Assembly (NCBI RefSeq): GCF_018139625.1
Contig: NZ_JAGSOH010000048.1
Coordinates: forward strand, 1-49,701
Source: Actinospica acidithermotolerans
GTDB lineage: Bacteria > Actinomycetota > Actinomycetes > Streptomycetales > Catenulisporaceae
Direction of reading: 5' to 3'
DNA: 49,701 nt
Position numbers and translations under genes: made by a program. This document shows positions 1 through 10,351 of this stretch, in pieces. Below the pieces are notes generated by a model, which was not told the DNA's origin, did no database searches, and saw nothing but the letters and a program-made list of their open reading frames with translations. Each line of letters starts with the position of its first letter. The stretch's first letter is position 1.

Positions 1-1
1 G

Positions 2-709
2 ACCGAGACGATTCCGAAGGTTCGGGGTCCTCGGCCGAACCGTGGATCGGGTGCGGCGGGCAGTGGCTCGGCCGTCGGGGCGGTGGGGCTGTCCGGTGGT
101 TCCGGCGGCGGCTCCGGAGCCGGCCCGGGCTCGAACTCCGGGACGCGTCACGCGCCGAAGAAGCCCAAGGCGGCGCTGCTGATCGGCGCGGGAATCGGCG
201 TCGTGGTGGTCATCGCGCTGGTGATCGCGATCTCGTCCGGGTCCTCGGGCAAGTCGAACACGGCGACCTCGGGCAGCATCGGGACGTCGACCGCGTCCGC
301 TTCCGCTGCCGCCTCCGCGTCCGGGGCATCGGGTGCGGGTGCGGGCGGTTCGGCGTCGGCTTCGTCGGGGGCGACCTCCGGTTCCGGCGGTTCGACCTCG
401 ACGGCTACGGCCGGCGCCGGGACGGTGACCTTCCCCTCGACGCTGACCACGGTGCCCGCCTCGGCGAGCCAGGCGGTGCAGCAGATCGAGTCCGTGGTGA
501 ACCAGGCCAAGGGCGAGCTCACCAGCACGCAGCAGGCGCAGCTGAACCAGGTCATCAGCACCCTGAAGCAGGAGATCGGCTCCGGTCAGTCGCTCTCGAC
601 CGGGATGACCCAGTTCTGGGCCCTGCTGCACTCGAACGAGCTGCCGACCTCGCTCAACACGTACCTCACGCAGTACGCCGAGTACCTGTCGGCCAGCCAG
701 GGGAGCTGA
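2..709 (+). CDS. Single-pass membrane protein with Ser/Thr/Ala-rich linker, 5' end outside window
   Basis: The frame is open to the left edge, so the true start may lie upstream; a GTG at 83 would give 208 aa. After a Gly/Ser-rich stretch there is a basic patch (KKPK) and one strong hydrophobic segment (LLIGAGIGVVVVIALVIAI), then a long Ser/Ala/Thr/Gly linker of about 70 residues. A small predicted helical domain follows (QAVQQIESVVNQAKGEL and onward to the C-terminus). This is a cytoplasm-TM-extracellular layout. I recognise no family. It could be the tail of a larger protein such as a receptor kinase, but no kinase motif is visible in the window. Confidence 0.6.
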   Translation, partial: TETIPKVRGPRPNRGSGAAGSGSAVGAVGLSGGSGGGSGAGPGSNSGTRHAPKKPKAALLIGAGIGVVVVIALVIAISSGSSGKSNTATSGSIGTSTASASAAASASGASGAGAGGSASASSGATSGSGGSTSTATAGAGTVTFPSTLTTVPASASQAVQQIESVVNQAKGELTSTQQAQLNQVISTLKQEIGSGQSLSTGMTQFWALLHSNELPTSLNTYLTQYAEYLSASQGS

Positions 710-767
710 CGCGGCATCCCTCACCCGTTCGGCCGATTCGCGCGGAGTTCTCAAGTCCGCCTAAGCC

Positions 768-813
768 GACGGATCCGTCTACTCCGACGATCCGTCTGCT
801 CCGGCGGATCCGT

Positions 814-830
<17 letters not shown>
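768..830. repeat. 17/18-bp tandem repeat at the 3' end of the glycerophosphodiesterase gene
   Basis: Successive units ending in GATCCGTCT sit at 768-780, 781-797 and 798-815, and a further partial unit runs to 830. On the minus strand the unit copies the last codons and TAG stop of the glycerophosphodiesterase gene (stop at 814-816) and repeats them downstream, so the gene's 3' terminus is tandemly multiplied beyond the stop codon. Confidence 0.7.
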
Positions 831-1917
<1,087 letters not shown>

Positions 1918-2046
1918 GGTAGTGACCGGACATTCTCAGCCTGTGCCGCTTTCACCCGCGTTCCGGGACGGTTCCGTCACAAGTCTGTAAGCGCGTTTGT
2001 CAGCGCGCTGAACTGAGTTCGGCTCACCGGGTGAGATCATTCCGCC

Positions 2047-3291
2047 ATGAGCCGATTCGGTGCGGCCCTCGCCGCAGACTCCGACGCCGCCCGGGCCGCC
2101 CGGCGCGCGGCGCACGGGGCGCTCGGCCGGGTCGCGGGCGCGCCCGACCTGGTGGTGGTCACCGCGGCGCTGGCCGATCCGGAGGCCGCGGATGCGGTCG
2201 CCGCGGCCGTGGCCGAGCAGGTGGCGGCCACCGGCAACGACCGCTGCGCCGTGGTCGGCACGATGGCCGAGGCGGTGATGGGGGAGACCAGCCTCGGCGA
2301 GGCGCTGGAGCCCGGTCAGACCTCCGTCGCGGTCTGGGCGGCGCGGCTGCCCGGGGGCAGGGTGAGGCCGTTCCGGCTGCATTCGCACCGAGAAGCACGG
2401 CCGTTTGAAGGAATGTCAGCGGATTTCCCCCCGAATGGCGCAATCGCCATCGGCGGACTGCCGGAGCCGTGGCCCGACGAGCGCGCCGCGCTGCTGTTCG
2501 CCGATCCGTACAGCTTCCCGATCGACGGCTTCCTGGCGCGATGCAACACCTTGCTGCCCGGTCTGCCCTTCGTCGGCGGCCTCGCGCCCGGGCCCGCGGG
2601 CTACGGCTCGGCGCGGCTGCTGCTCGGATCCGAGGCGTACGCGACCGGCGCGGTCGGCGTGCTGCTCGGCGGCGACGTGCACACGGCGATCGCGGTGAGC
2701 CAGGGCTGCCGGGCGATCGGCCCGGCGATGACGGTCACGGCCGCGGAGGGCGACGTGCTGCTCGGCCTGGCCGGGCGCCCCGCCTACGGACGGCTGCTCG
2801 AGATCCTGCGCGAGCTGCCCGAGGAGGTGCGCGAGCAGGCCTCGACCGGCCTGCACCTCGGCATCGCGCTCAACGAGTACGCCGAGTTCCACGACAGCGG
2901 CGACTTCCTGATCCGCGGCGTCGTCGACGTGCTGCCGGAACGCGACGCGATCCGGGTCGGCGACCGCGTCGAGGTCGGCCAGACCGTGCGCTTCCAGGTC
3001 CGCGACGCGGCGAGCGCGGCCGGCCAGCTGCGCGCGGTGCTGCGCGAGACGCGCCGCCGTCCGGGCTGCGCGTCGATCGGCGGCGCGCTGCTGGTCTCCT
3101 GCCACGGCCGGGCCGCCGGGCTCTTCCCGCCGCCCTTCGGCGCCGCCCACGACCTGCGGACGGTCTGCGCCGAACTCGGCACCGGGGCCGTCGCCGGCTT
3201 CTTCGGGACCGGCGAGATCGGCCCGGTCGGCGGCCGCAACCACCTGCACGGCTACACCGCCTCGGTGCTGGCGTTCGCAGAGACCGAATGA
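2047..3291 (+). CDS. FIST-domain (FIST_N / FIST_C) protein
   Basis: The 414-residue product fits the FIST family of predicted small-ligand sensory proteins. The N-terminal part (about 30-220) has the GGLAPG glycine-rich turn and AVGVLLGG strand typical of FIST_N. The C-terminal part (about 230-400) carries the LHLGIALNEY, FLIRGV and GFFGTGEIGPVGG motifs of FIST_C. There is no transmembrane segment or attached kinase, so it is a stand-alone cytoplasmic sensor. The ATG at 2047 follows a 130-bp gap from the divergent GDPD gene. The ligand is unknown; amino acids have been suggested for the family. Confidence 0.85.
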   Translation: MSRFGAALAADSDAARAARRAAHGALGRVAGAPDLVVVTAALADPEAADAVAAAVAEQVAATGNDRCAVVGTMAEAVMGETSLGEALEPGQTSVAVWAARLPGGRVRPFRLHSHREARPFEGMSADFPPNGAIAIGGLPEPWPDERAALLFADPYSFPIDGFLARCNTLLPGLPFVGGLAPGPAGYGSARLLLGSEAYATGAVGVLLGGDVHTAIAVSQGCRAIGPAMTVTAAEGDVLLGLAGRPAYGRLLEILRELPEEVREQASTGLHLGIALNEYAEFHDSGDFLIRGVVDVLPERDAIRVGDRVEVGQTVRFQVRDAASAAGQLRAVLRETRRRPGCASIGGALLVSCHGRAAGLFPPPFGAAHDLRTVCAELGTGAVAGFFGTGEIGPVGGRNHLHGYTASVLAFAETE

Positions 3292-3342
3292 CCCGGACGG
3301 CGGCTCGCCGCGGGCATCCGCTCCTCCGTTAAGCTGCCTGAC

Positions 3343-4299
3343 ATGCAGCAGCGGGCGGTCCTGGCGATCGACATCGGTGGTACGAAGCTGGCCGTGGGCA
3401 TCGTGGACGAGGAGGGCCGCGTCCTGGAGACCCGCCGCGCGCCCAACCCGAATCCGCCGGTCGGCGACGGCGAGGCGGTGCTGCGTGCCCTGCTCGCGCT
3501 GATCGATCAGCTGGAGGCCGACCGCCGCGAGCTGATCGGCGTCGGCGTCGGCTGCGGCGGCCCGATGAAGTGGCCGGCCGGCGAGGTCTCCCCGCTGAAC
3601 ATCCCGACCTGGCGCGACTTCCCGCTGCGCGACCGGCTGGCCGAGGAGTTCGGGCTGCCGGTGCACATCCACAACGACGCGATCTGCCTGGCCGTGGCAG
3701 AGCACTGGCGCGGCGCCGGGACGGGTGTCGACAACGTGCTCGGCATGGTGGTCTCCACCGGCGTCGGCGGCGGGCTGATCCTCGGCGGGCGGCTGATCGA
3801 CGGGGCCACCGGCAACGCCGGGCACATCGGACACGCGATCGTGCACGAGTTCGAGCCGCGGTGCCGCTGCGGCGCGATCGGCTGCCTGGAGGCGATCGCC
3901 TCGGGGCCGAACCTCGCCGACTGGGCCCACGGCCAGGGCTGGCGGCCGGGGCATCCGCTGGATCAGCGCAGCGGCCAGGACCTCGTCGAGGACGCGCGGC
4001 GCGGAGACCCGATCGCGCTCACCGCGATGCGCCGGGCCGGGCGCGCGCTGGGCATCGGCATCGCCACCGCGACGACGCTGTGCGACCTGCAGGTCGTGGC
4101 GATCGGCGGCGGGCTCTCGCAGGCCGGGCCGCTGCTGTTCGACCCGCTCGAGGCCTCGATGCGGGAGCGGGTCGGGCTCGACTACGCCCGCGCGGTGCGT
4201 GTCGTCCCGGCCGGGCTCGGCCAGGAATCAGGGCTCGTCGGCGCCGCCGCGCTGATCCTGCGGCCGGACCGCTATTGGTCCGCCGAGGGCAAGGGCTAA
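3343..4299 (+). CDS. ROK-family sugar kinase (glucokinase-like)
   Basis: This ATP-dependent hexose or aminosugar kinase has the phosphate-binding DIGGTK at residues 10-15, a catalytic ND pair at 111-112 and the ROK zinc motif CRCGAIGCLE (Cys164, Cys166, Cys171, with His154/His158 nearby). Its 318 aa is the usual ROK length. It has no N-terminal helix-turn-helix, so it is an enzyme and not an NagC-type repressor. The gap to the FIST gene is about 50 bp, so the two may be co-transcribed. Substrate (glucose or N-acetylglucosamine) cannot be fixed from sequence alone. Confidence 0.9.
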   Translation: MQQRAVLAIDIGGTKLAVGIVDEEGRVLETRRAPNPNPPVGDGEAVLRALLALIDQLEADRRELIGVGVGCGGPMKWPAGEVSPLNIPTWRDFPLRDRLAEEFGLPVHIHNDAICLAVAEHWRGAGTGVDNVLGMVVSTGVGGGLILGGRLIDGATGNAGHIGHAIVHEFEPRCRCGAIGCLEAIASGPNLADWAHGQGWRPGHPLDQRSGQDLVEDARRGDPIALTAMRRAGRALGIGIATATTLCDLQVVAIGGGLSQAGPLLFDPLEASMRERVGLDYARAVRVVPAGLGQESGLVGAAALILRPDRYWSAEGKG

Positions 4300-4323
4300 A
4301 GGCCCGAACGGATCGGAGAACAC

Positions 4324-4358
4324 GAGGACGGCCCCCGCGATCCGCGGGGGCCGTCCTC
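4324..4358. terminator. Bidirectional hairpin terminator
   Basis: A perfect 16-bp stem (GAGGACGGCCCCCGCG and its complement) with a 3-nt ATC loop lies between the plus-strand ROK kinase and the minus-strand MFS pump. It has no long T tract, as is common in GC-rich actinomycetes. Confidence 0.85.
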
Positions 4359-4418
4359 ATGAGGTGCGCCGGGGCTAAGGCCTGCGAGCCGGCCGGGCGC
4401 CGGCCCGCCGGTCCCTCG

Positions 4419-6086
4419 TCAGTGCACGGCGGGGGACGGGGCGAGTTCCTCGCTCCCGGCGTCCGCGCCGGTGTCCTTCGCCGGGCTCGGGGCGCCCGGC
4501 TTGCGCAGCGCGACCTGCTTGAGGAACAGGCTCAGCACGAACGCGACCACCATGATCCCGGCGGCGGTCTCGAAGACCACCGACATGGCGCCGGTGAAGT
4601 CCCGCAGCACGGTGTCGAACAGGTCCTTGATGCCGTGCTGCGCGGCCGCCGCGCTCTCCTGCAGCAGGGAGGTGCGGCTGAGGCTGGTGCCGCCGCCGCT
4701 GTTGGTCAGCTGGCTGGAGGCGGAGCCCGGCAGGTCGTGCTTGAGGTAGGCGACCAGCCGGTTGCTCAGGATCGCGCCGAAGATCGCGGTGCCGAACGAG
4801 CTGCCCATGTTCCGGAAGAACAGGTTGCTCGAGGTGCCGGTGCCGATGTCCTTGAACGGCAGCGCGTTCTGCACGGCCAGCGTGAGCACCGGCATCGTCA
4901 TGCCGAGGCCGAGGCCCAGGACCAGCATGTACAGGCCGCGGTCGAGCGCCGAGGTGTGCACGCCGAGCCGGGACATCAGGAACATGCCGAGCACGGCGAT
5001 CGCCGAGCCGATGATCGGGAACGGCTTGTACTTGCCGATCTTCGAGATCGCGATACCGGTGGCCATCGCCGCCGGGCCCACGCCGAGCATCATCGGCAGG
5101 ATCGCCAGGCCGGCGCCGGTCGCCGAGTAGCCCACCACGAACTGCAGGTAGACGCTCAGGTAGGTCAGCGAGCCCATCATGGTGATGCCGACGACGAGCG
5201 CCATGCTGTTCGCGATCGTGAAGACCCGGTTGCGGAACAGGTGCATCGGGATGATCGGCTCGCTCGCGATCTTCGCCTCCCAGAAGACGAACAGCACGGT
5301 CAGCGCGATGCCGCCGGCGAACAGCGAGACGACCTGCCAGGAGCCCCAGGCCTCCTCGCCGTTGGCGCCGAGCTGGGTGGCGAGCAGCAGGCCGCAGGCG
5401 GCGAGCGTGATCAGCGCGGCGCCGGCGTAGTCGATCTTGTGCTTGACGTGCGTCTCGGTGACGTGCAGGACGGCCGAGATGACGATCAGCGCGACCGCGC
5501 CGACCGGGATGTTGACATAGAAGATCCAGCGCCAGCCGCTGATGCCGAGGATGTGCGAGTGGTCGGTGAAGAAGCCGCCGATCAGCGGGCCGATGACCAT
5601 CGCGAACATGAAGGTCGCGGTGAAGTAGCCCTGGTACTTGCCCCGCTCGGCCGGGCTGACGACCTGTCCGATGATCGTGAAGACCAGCGCCATCAGGCCG
5701 CCGCCGCCGAGGCCCTGCACGGCGCGGAAGGCGATCAGCTCGGGCATGTTCGCGGACATGCCGCTGAGCACGGATCCGGCCAGGAACAGCACGATGGAGA
5801 AGATGAAGATCTTCTTCGGGCCGAACAGGTCGGCCAGCTTGCCGTAGATCGGCGCGACCGCGGTCGAGGCCAGCAGGTACGAGGTCACGACCCAGGGCAT
5901 CTCGGCCGAGCCGTTCGCCCTGTCCAGGTCGTTGACGATCGTCAGCAGCGCGGTGGACACGATGGTCTGGTCCAGCGCGGCCAGCAGCAGGGCCAGCATC
6001 AGGCCGCTGAAGATGACCATGATCTGGCGGTGGGTCAGTACCTTTTGCTCCGCGTGAGGCACGGTCGGTGATATTGCTTCTGACAT
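4419..6086 (-). CDS. EmrB/QacA-type (DHA2) 14-TM multidrug efflux MFS transporter
   Basis: This 555-aa proton-coupled drug exporter of the DHA2 family has many hydrophobic segments consistent with 14 helices. [10 protein letters not shown] in TM1 is the family motif D1, [11 protein letters not shown] is motif A between TM2 and TM3, and [11 protein letters not shown] is motif B. It starts 6 bp after the stop of the upstream MarR gene, so the pair is an operon with the repressor first. Regulation by substrate-induced release of that MarR protein is the expected arrangement. Confidence 0.93.
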   Translation of the reverse strand: MSEAISPTVPHAEQKVLTHRQIMVIFSGLMLALLLAALDQTIVSTALLTIVNDLDRANGSAEMPWVVTSYLLASTAVAPIYGKLADLFGPKKIFIFSIVLFLAGSVLSGMSANMPELIAFRAVQGLGGGGLMALVFTIIGQVVSPAERGKYQGYFTATFMFAMVIGPLIGGFFTDHSHILGISGWRWIFYVNIPVGAVALIVISAVLHVTETHVKHKIDYAGAALITLAACGLLLATQLGANGEEAWGSWQVVSLFAGGIALTVLFVFWEAKIASEPIIPMHLFRNRVFTIANSMALVVGITMMGSLTYLSVYLQFVVGYSATGAGLAILPMMLGVGPAAMATGIAISKIGKYKPFPIIGSAIAVLGMFLMSRLGVHTSALDRGLYMLVLGLGLGMTMPVLTLAVQNALPFKDIGTGTSSNLFFRNMGSSFGTAIFGAILSNRLVAYLKHDLPGSASSQLTNSGGGTSLSRTSLLQESAAAAQHGIKDLFDTVLRDFTGAMSVVFETAAGIMVVAFVLSLFLKQVALRKPGAPSPAKDTGADAGSEELAPSPAVH

Positions 6087-6092
6087 GGTGGT

Positions 6093-6608
6093 TCATGCCC
6101 CCTTCGGGTGAGTCTCGGCGATCGCGGCCCGGTGGAGCGCGCGTACCGCTTCGGGGTCCGGCATCTCGATCGGCGTGTTCATGCCCAGGTCGCCGGCGAG
6201 CCGCTCGGCGAGCTGGGACAGGGTCCTGGCGTCCTCGGCGCTCCAGTGGCCCACGGCGACGGCGAGCCGCTCGATCCGGCGCCGCCACATCTCGGCGACG
6301 TGGTCCACGCCCTCGTCGGTCAGCGCGAGCCGGTGCGCCCGCCGGTCGGCCGGGTCGGCGACCTTGACGAGCCGGCCCGCGTCCTCCTGGAAGCGGGCGT
6401 GCCGGCTGACCGTGGACAGGTCGAGGTTGGTGTGCTGCGCGATCTCTGAAGGGCGCGAGGGCCCGCGCCGGAAGAGCACGCCGAGGACCATCGACGCGCC
6501 GTGGTCGATCTCCTCGGAATCCGAGTAGAAGCGCTTGAGCCCATGCACGGTGGCGCCGATCGCGCAGATCAGAGTCACCAGGTCGTCCTCGGACAGCTTC
6601 TCGCCCAT
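6093..6608 (-). CDS. MarR-family transcriptional repressor
   Basis: The 171-aa winged-helix regulator contains the MarR core RPSEIAQHTNLDLSTVSRHA as recognition region, followed by the wing DPADRRAHRLALTDEG, the family hallmark. The ATG at 6608 was chosen because it precedes all conserved sequence and lies 20 bp from two operator-like repeats. It is the promoter-proximal gene of a two-gene operon with the DHA2 efflux pump, which implies autoregulation and control of efflux. Confidence 0.92.
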   Translation of the reverse strand: MGEKLSEDDLVTLICAIGATVHGLKRFYSDSEEIDHGASMVLGVLFRRGPSRPSEIAQHTNLDLSTVSRHARFQEDAGRLVKVADPADRRAHRLALTDEGVDHVAEMWRRRIERLAVAVGHWSAEDARTLSQLAERLAGDLGMNTPIEMPDPEAVRALHRAAIAETHPKGA

Positions 6609-6627
6609 GGGCCCGCCTCCCCTCAGT

Positions 6628-6673
6628 TTGCTTGTATGGTGCAAGCATACGAGCCGTTGCTTGTACTCTGCAA
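6628..6673. promoter_or_regulatory. Paired 17-bp MarR operators
   Basis: Two copies of TTGCTTGTA-NNN-TGCAA occur at 6628-6644 and 6657-6673, their starts 29 bp apart. Each has the inverted arms TTGC and GCAA around a 9-nt spacer. The first is extended by the larger inverted repeat TGCTTG/CAAGCA (6629-6647). They lie just upstream of the marR start and are the natural sites for its autoregulation. Confidence 0.75.
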
Positions 6674-6776
6674 CTAAATGAGGGGTAACGGCCGACATCG
6701 TTATTTCCCTGTTACGCGGCCGGCCGCGCGGCGAACCGGTCCCAACATGTGGACGTGAAGGACGTAGCCTGGTGCC

Positions 6777-7991
6777 GTGTCCAACCCCGTCACCCTCGCC
6801 GAGATCCGCGCGGCGCGAGACCTGCTCGCCGAGATCACCCGGAGCACCCCGCTGGCCTGGTCCCGGCCGCTGTCCGAGAGCTTCGGCGGCCCGGTCTGGT
6901 TCAAGTGCGAGAACCTGCAGCGCGCCGGCTCCTTCAAAGTCCGCGGCGCCTATGTCCGGATCCACAACCTGCCCGAGCACGAGCGGGCCCGCGGCGTGGT
7001 CGCGGCCAGCGCCGGCAACCACGCGCAGGGCGTCGCGCTCGCCGCGACGCTCCATCAGATCCCGTCCACCGTTTTCATGCCCGAGGGCGCGCCGCTGCCC
7101 AAGGTCGCGGCCACCGAGTCCTACGGCGCGCAGGTGCGCTTCGCCGGGACGACCGTGGACCAGGCGCTGATCGCCGCCCGCGAGTACGCCGACGAGACCG
7201 GCGCCGCGTTCATCCACCCGTTCGACCACCCGGATGTGATCGCGGGTCAGGGCACCGTCGCGCTGGAGATCCTGGAGCAGTGCCCGGACGTGAACACGGT
7301 GCTCGTCGGGCTCGGCGGCGGCGGTCTGCTCTCCGGCATGGCGACCGCCTTCCAGGCTCTGCGGCCGCAGACCCGGGTGATCGGGGTGCAGGCCGCGTCC
7401 GCCACCTCGTGGGAGCCCTCGCTCAAGGCCGGCGAGCCGGTGTCGATCGACGGGATGGCCACGATGGCCGACGGGATCGCCGTGGGCCGTCCCGGCGAGC
7501 TGACCTTCGAGGTCGTCCAGGACTGCGGGGTCGAGGTGCGCACCGTCTCCGAGGAGGCGATCTCGCGCGCGCTGCTGCTCCTGCTTGAGCGCAACAAGCT
7601 GGTCGTCGAGCCGGCCGGGGCCGTGGGCGTGGCCGCGCTGCTCGAGCCGCTGGAGAAGTTCGAGCCGCCGATCGTCGCCGTGCTCTCCGGCGGCAACGTC
7701 GACCCGCTGCTGCTGCTCCGGCTGATCCGGCACGGCCTGGCCGCCGCCGGCCGCTTCCTGTCGCTGCGGCTGCGCGTGCAGGACCGGCCCGGCGCGCTGG
7801 CCCGGCTGCTGTCCGAGATCGCCGCCGCGGACGCCAACGTGGTCGACGTCGAGCACGGCCGGATGGCGCCGAACCTGGCGATAGGGGAGGTCGAGGTCGG
7901 GCTCACCGTCGAGACCCGCGGCGCCTCGCACGCCGCGACGGTGCTCAAGCGGCTGCACGACGCGCGGTACCGCATCGAATCCTCGCAATGA
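6777..7991 (+). CDS. ilvA: Threonine ammonia-lyase (threonine dehydratase) with C-terminal ACT-like domain
   Basis: This PLP enzyme deaminates L-threonine to 2-oxobutanoate, the entry to isoleucine. PLP lysine is Lys54 in GSFKVRGA, the phosphate-binding loop is GLGGGG, and ASAGNHAQGVA is the fold-type II substrate loop. Residues about 325-404 form a small ACT-like domain (RVQDRPGALARLLSEIA). At 404 aa with a single ACT-like domain it resembles the short TdcB/IlvA form common in actinobacteria. The start is GTG. It is divergent from the MarR operon. Confidence 0.92.
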   Translation: MSNPVTLAEIRAARDLLAEITRSTPLAWSRPLSESFGGPVWFKCENLQRAGSFKVRGAYVRIHNLPEHERARGVVAASAGNHAQGVALAATLHQIPSTVFMPEGAPLPKVAATESYGAQVRFAGTTVDQALIAAREYADETGAAFIHPFDHPDVIAGQGTVALEILEQCPDVNTVLVGLGGGGLLSGMATAFQALRPQTRVIGVQAASATSWEPSLKAGEPVSIDGMATMADGIAVGRPGELTFEVVQDCGVEVRTVSEEAISRALLLLLERNKLVVEPAGAVGVAALLEPLEKFEPPIVAVLSGGNVDPLLLLRLIRHGLAAAGRFLSLRLRVQDRPGALARLLSEIAAADANVVDVEHGRMAPNLAIGEVEVGLTVETRGASHAATVLKRLHDARYRIESSQ

Positions 7992-8141
7992 CCGCCGGTT
8001 GTGACGATACGTCCCACAGTTTGGGCTAAGTGGACCCTAGCTTGGACCTGAACAAGGCCAGGCGTGATACTGGACCGACGTGAAAAGTGACAGGACCGGG
8101 TACGCGCTGCGAACCCGGCCCGCAGCCAGGAGGATCCGGAC

Positions 8142-8468
8142 GTGACCTACGTCATCGCGCTGCCGTGCGTGGATGTGAAGGACAAGGCCTGCATCGAGGA
8201 GTGCCCGGTCGACTGCATCTACGAGGGCGAGCGCTCGCTCTACATCCACCCGGACGAGTGCGTCGACTGCGGTGCCTGCGAGCCGGTCTGCCCGGTCGAG
8301 GCGATCTTCTACGAGGACGACACGCCGGACCAGTGGAAGGACTTCTACAAGGCGAACGTGGAGTTCTTCGAGGACCTCGGCTCCCCGGGCGGGGCCTCCA
8401 AGCTGGGCCAGATCGCCAAGGACCACCCGATCGTGGCCGCGCTGCCGCCGCAGGGCGGGGAGCACTAG
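8142..8468 (+). CDS. fdxA: Seven-iron ferredoxin FdxA
   Basis: This 108-aa soluble electron carrier has the classic 3Fe-4S plus 4Fe-4S pattern: Cys9, Cys17 and Cys50 for the 3Fe cluster and Cys21, Cys40, Cys43 and Cys46 for the 4Fe cluster, with an extra Cys25. The acidic C-terminal extension is typical of the Azotobacter FdI class. The start is GTG with a strong AGGAGG Shine-Dalgarno 9 bases upstream. It is followed after 4 bp by dapC, a conserved actinobacterial pairing. Confidence 0.95.
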   Translation: MTYVIALPCVDVKDKACIEECPVDCIYEGERSLYIHPDECVDCGACEPVCPVEAIFYEDDTPDQWKDFYKANVEFFEDLGSPGGASKLGQIAKDHPIVAALPPQGGEH

Positions 8469-8472
8469 GCAC

Positions 8473-9585
8473 GTGCCGACGCTCGCCGACCGCCTGCCGC
8501 CCTTTCCCTGGGACCGGCTCGCCCCCTATGCGCAGAAGGCCGACGCCCATCCGGGCGGACGCGTCGACCTGTCCGTCGGGACGCCGGTCGACCCGGTGCC
8601 CGCGGTGGTCCGCGAGGCGCTGATCGAGGCCGCGGACTGGCCGGGCTACCCGGCCACCCGCGGCACCGACGCGCTGCGCGAGGCCGCCCTCGGCTGGATG
8701 CGGCGGGCGATCGGCGTCGGGCTCGAGGGTGACGCGCAGCCGGGCGTGCTGCCGGTGATCGGCTCCAAGGAGCTGGTCGCCGGCCTGCCGGCGCTGCTCG
8801 CGCTCGGCCCCGGCGACCGGGTCGCCTACCCCGTCCCGGCCTACCCGACGTACGAGATCGGCGCGCTGCTGACCGGCTCCGAGCCCGTCCCGACCCCGTT
8901 CGGGCAGCTGCCGGACGCGTCGGGGGCGGCGCCGAGGCTGGTCTGGCTCAACAGTCCGGCCAATCCGCACGGCCGCGTGCTCACCCTCGAGGAGCTGCGC
9001 GCGGCGGTGGCCTGGGCCCGCGGGCACGGCGCCGTCGTCGTCTCCGACGAGTGCTACATCACGCTGGACTGGGACGACTCCGCCAAGCCGGTCTCGATCC
9101 TGCACCCGGACGTGTGCGGCGGGGACCACACCGGGCTGCTCGCACTGCACTCGCTGTCCAAGCGCTCGAACCTGGCCGGCTATCGGGCGGCTTTCCTGGC
9201 CGGGGACCCGGGCCTGCTCAAGGACCTGCTGCTGGTCCGGATGCACGGCGGCATGATCATGCCGGGCCCGGTGCAGGCGGCGATGGCCGCGGCGCTGAAC
9301 GACGACGCGCACGCCGCCGCGCAGAAGGAGCTCTACCGCGCCCGCCGGACGGCGCTGCGCGCGGCGCTGGAGGGCGCGGGCTTCCGGATCGACCACTCCC
9401 AGGCCGGGCTCTACCTGTGGGCGACCCGGGGCGAGCCGTGCTGGGAGACGATCGGCTCGCTCGCCGAGCTGGGCATCCTGGCCGCCCCCGGCGAGATCTA
9501 CGGTCCGGGCGGCGAGCAGCACGTCCGGCTCGCGCTCACGGCCACCGACGAGCGGATCGCCGCCGCCGTGCGGCGGCTTGGCTGA
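8473..9585 (+). CDS. dapC: N-succinyldiaminopimelate aminotransferase
   Basis: This fold-type I aminotransferase transfers an amino group to N-succinyl-2-amino-6-oxopimelate in lysine and peptidoglycan diaminopimelate synthesis. Visible are the aspartate-loop segment SDECY, the PLP lysine in SLSKRSN (Lys230) and NSPANPHGR (substrate loop). The GTG at 8473 was chosen because it begins just after the fdxA stop; an open frame continues upstream into fdxA but has no homology. dapD and dapE lie 3 kb downstream, so the whole succinylase branch apart from dapA/B/F is here. Confidence 0.92.
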   Translation: MPTLADRLPPFPWDRLAPYAQKADAHPGGRVDLSVGTPVDPVPAVVREALIEAADWPGYPATRGTDALREAALGWMRRAIGVGLEGDAQPGVLPVIGSKELVAGLPALLALGPGDRVAYPVPAYPTYEIGALLTGSEPVPTPFGQLPDASGAAPRLVWLNSPANPHGRVLTLEELRAAVAWARGHGAVVVSDECYITLDWDDSAKPVSILHPDVCGGDHTGLLALHSLSKRSNLAGYRAAFLAGDPGLLKDLLLVRMHGGMIMPGPVQAAMAAALNDDAHAAAQKELYRARRTALRAALEGAGFRIDHSQAGLYLWATRGEPCWETIGSLAELGILAAPGEIYGPGGEQHVRLALTATDERIAAAVRRLG

Positions 9586-9616
9586 GCCGCCGTCAGCCGG
9601 CCTCCGCAGGACGGAG

Positions 9617-9660
9617 AAAGGGCCTGGCGGCGCACCGATCGGTGCGCCGCCAGGCCCTTT
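9617..9660. terminator. Terminator of fdxA-dapC
   Basis: A perfect 20-bp stem closes on GATC; because GATC is self-complementary the whole 44 bp is one palindrome. It starts AAAGGGCC and ends GGCCCTTT. It separates dapC from the convergent small secreted-protein gene. Confidence 0.88.
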
Positions 9661-9745
9661 CGTCGGCCGTGCGGCGGATCTTCCCGCACCGCCTTGTTCA
9701 GGTCGCGGCCGACCCAGGTGGCCGTCGACATGCGGTGCGCTGCGA

Positions 9746-10126
9746 TCAGGCCTTGTGCTTGGCGACGTAGGCCTGCGCGGGGAGCTGCTGGGCGGCCTGC
9801 TCGACCGGCGCGGCGGCCTGCGCCGGCGCGTCGGCGGCGCTGCTCTGGCCGCCGACCAGCGGCAGGTTCTGGACGGCGCCGCCGACGACCGGCAGGTTCT
9901 GCACCGGCAGGGTGGAGAGCGGGTTGCCGCCGTTGACCGAGCCCAGCATGCCGTTGACCGGGATGGCGTCGCCGACGGGCAGGCCCTGGGCCAGGGTGCC
10001 GACGGCGGGCAGGGAGCCGACGACCGGCAGGCTGTCGGCCTGCGCGCTGGCGGCCGCGACGACCGGGACCGCGATGGCGGCGGTGACGGCGGCGGCAGAG
10101 GCGATACGGCGTCCGGCGTGACTCAT
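9746..10126 (-). CDS. Small secreted protein with LPVVG repeats
   Basis: The 126-aa protein has a Sec signal peptide (Arg-Arg then an Ala/Val-rich core, likely cut after ASAQA). The mature part carries repeated LPVVG/LPAVG/LPLVGG units and an Ala/Gln-rich tail ending in KHKA. No catalytic motif is seen. It is similar in style to small secreted envelope-associated proteins of streptomycetes, and resembles the next gene in having a signal peptide followed by V-G-[ST]/P repeats. Function unknown. Confidence 0.75.
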   Translation of the reverse strand: MSHAGRRIASAAAVTAAIAVPVVAAASAQADSLPVVGSLPAVGTLAQGLPVGDAIPVNGMLGSVNGGNPLSTLPVQNLPVVGGAVQNLPLVGGQSSAADAPAQAAAPVEQAAQQLPAQAYVAKHKA

Positions 10127-10304
10127 GGTGTTTCCTCTTCGTCAGTGAACTGGGGAACGACGGGGCTGTGCATTTCTCGTTCGTTCACGGGGATTTACGA
10201 GTGGGATTGGCCCGAGGTTGCGGTTCGCCGTGGTAACGATTCGGTAAATAGGCGAGTCTTGGAAAGCGGATGTCCAGCCACCGAACAATAGGCGGATATG
10301 CAAA

Positions 10305-10334
10305 GCGGCCCGTCCCGCGGAGGGGACGGGCCGC
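10305..10334 (-). terminator. Terminator of the 249-aa secreted protein gene
   Basis: A 12-bp perfect stem (GCGGCCCGTCCC with its complement) and 6-nt loop sit just beyond the stop codon at 10352; on the minus strand the stem is followed by TTTG. Confidence 0.8.
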
Positions 10335-10351
10335 CGGGCGCGAGGGCGCCG

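Noticed and set aside
2416-3954. 512-aa minus-strand open frame opposite the FIST and ROK genes
   Set aside because: It is antisense to two clear genes, has Arg/Ala/Gly/Asp/Val-rich shadow composition and no motif.
6093-7988. 631-aa minus-strand frame that contains MarR at its end
   Set aside because: Only the last 171 residues are a MarR protein; the rest is antisense to ilvA.
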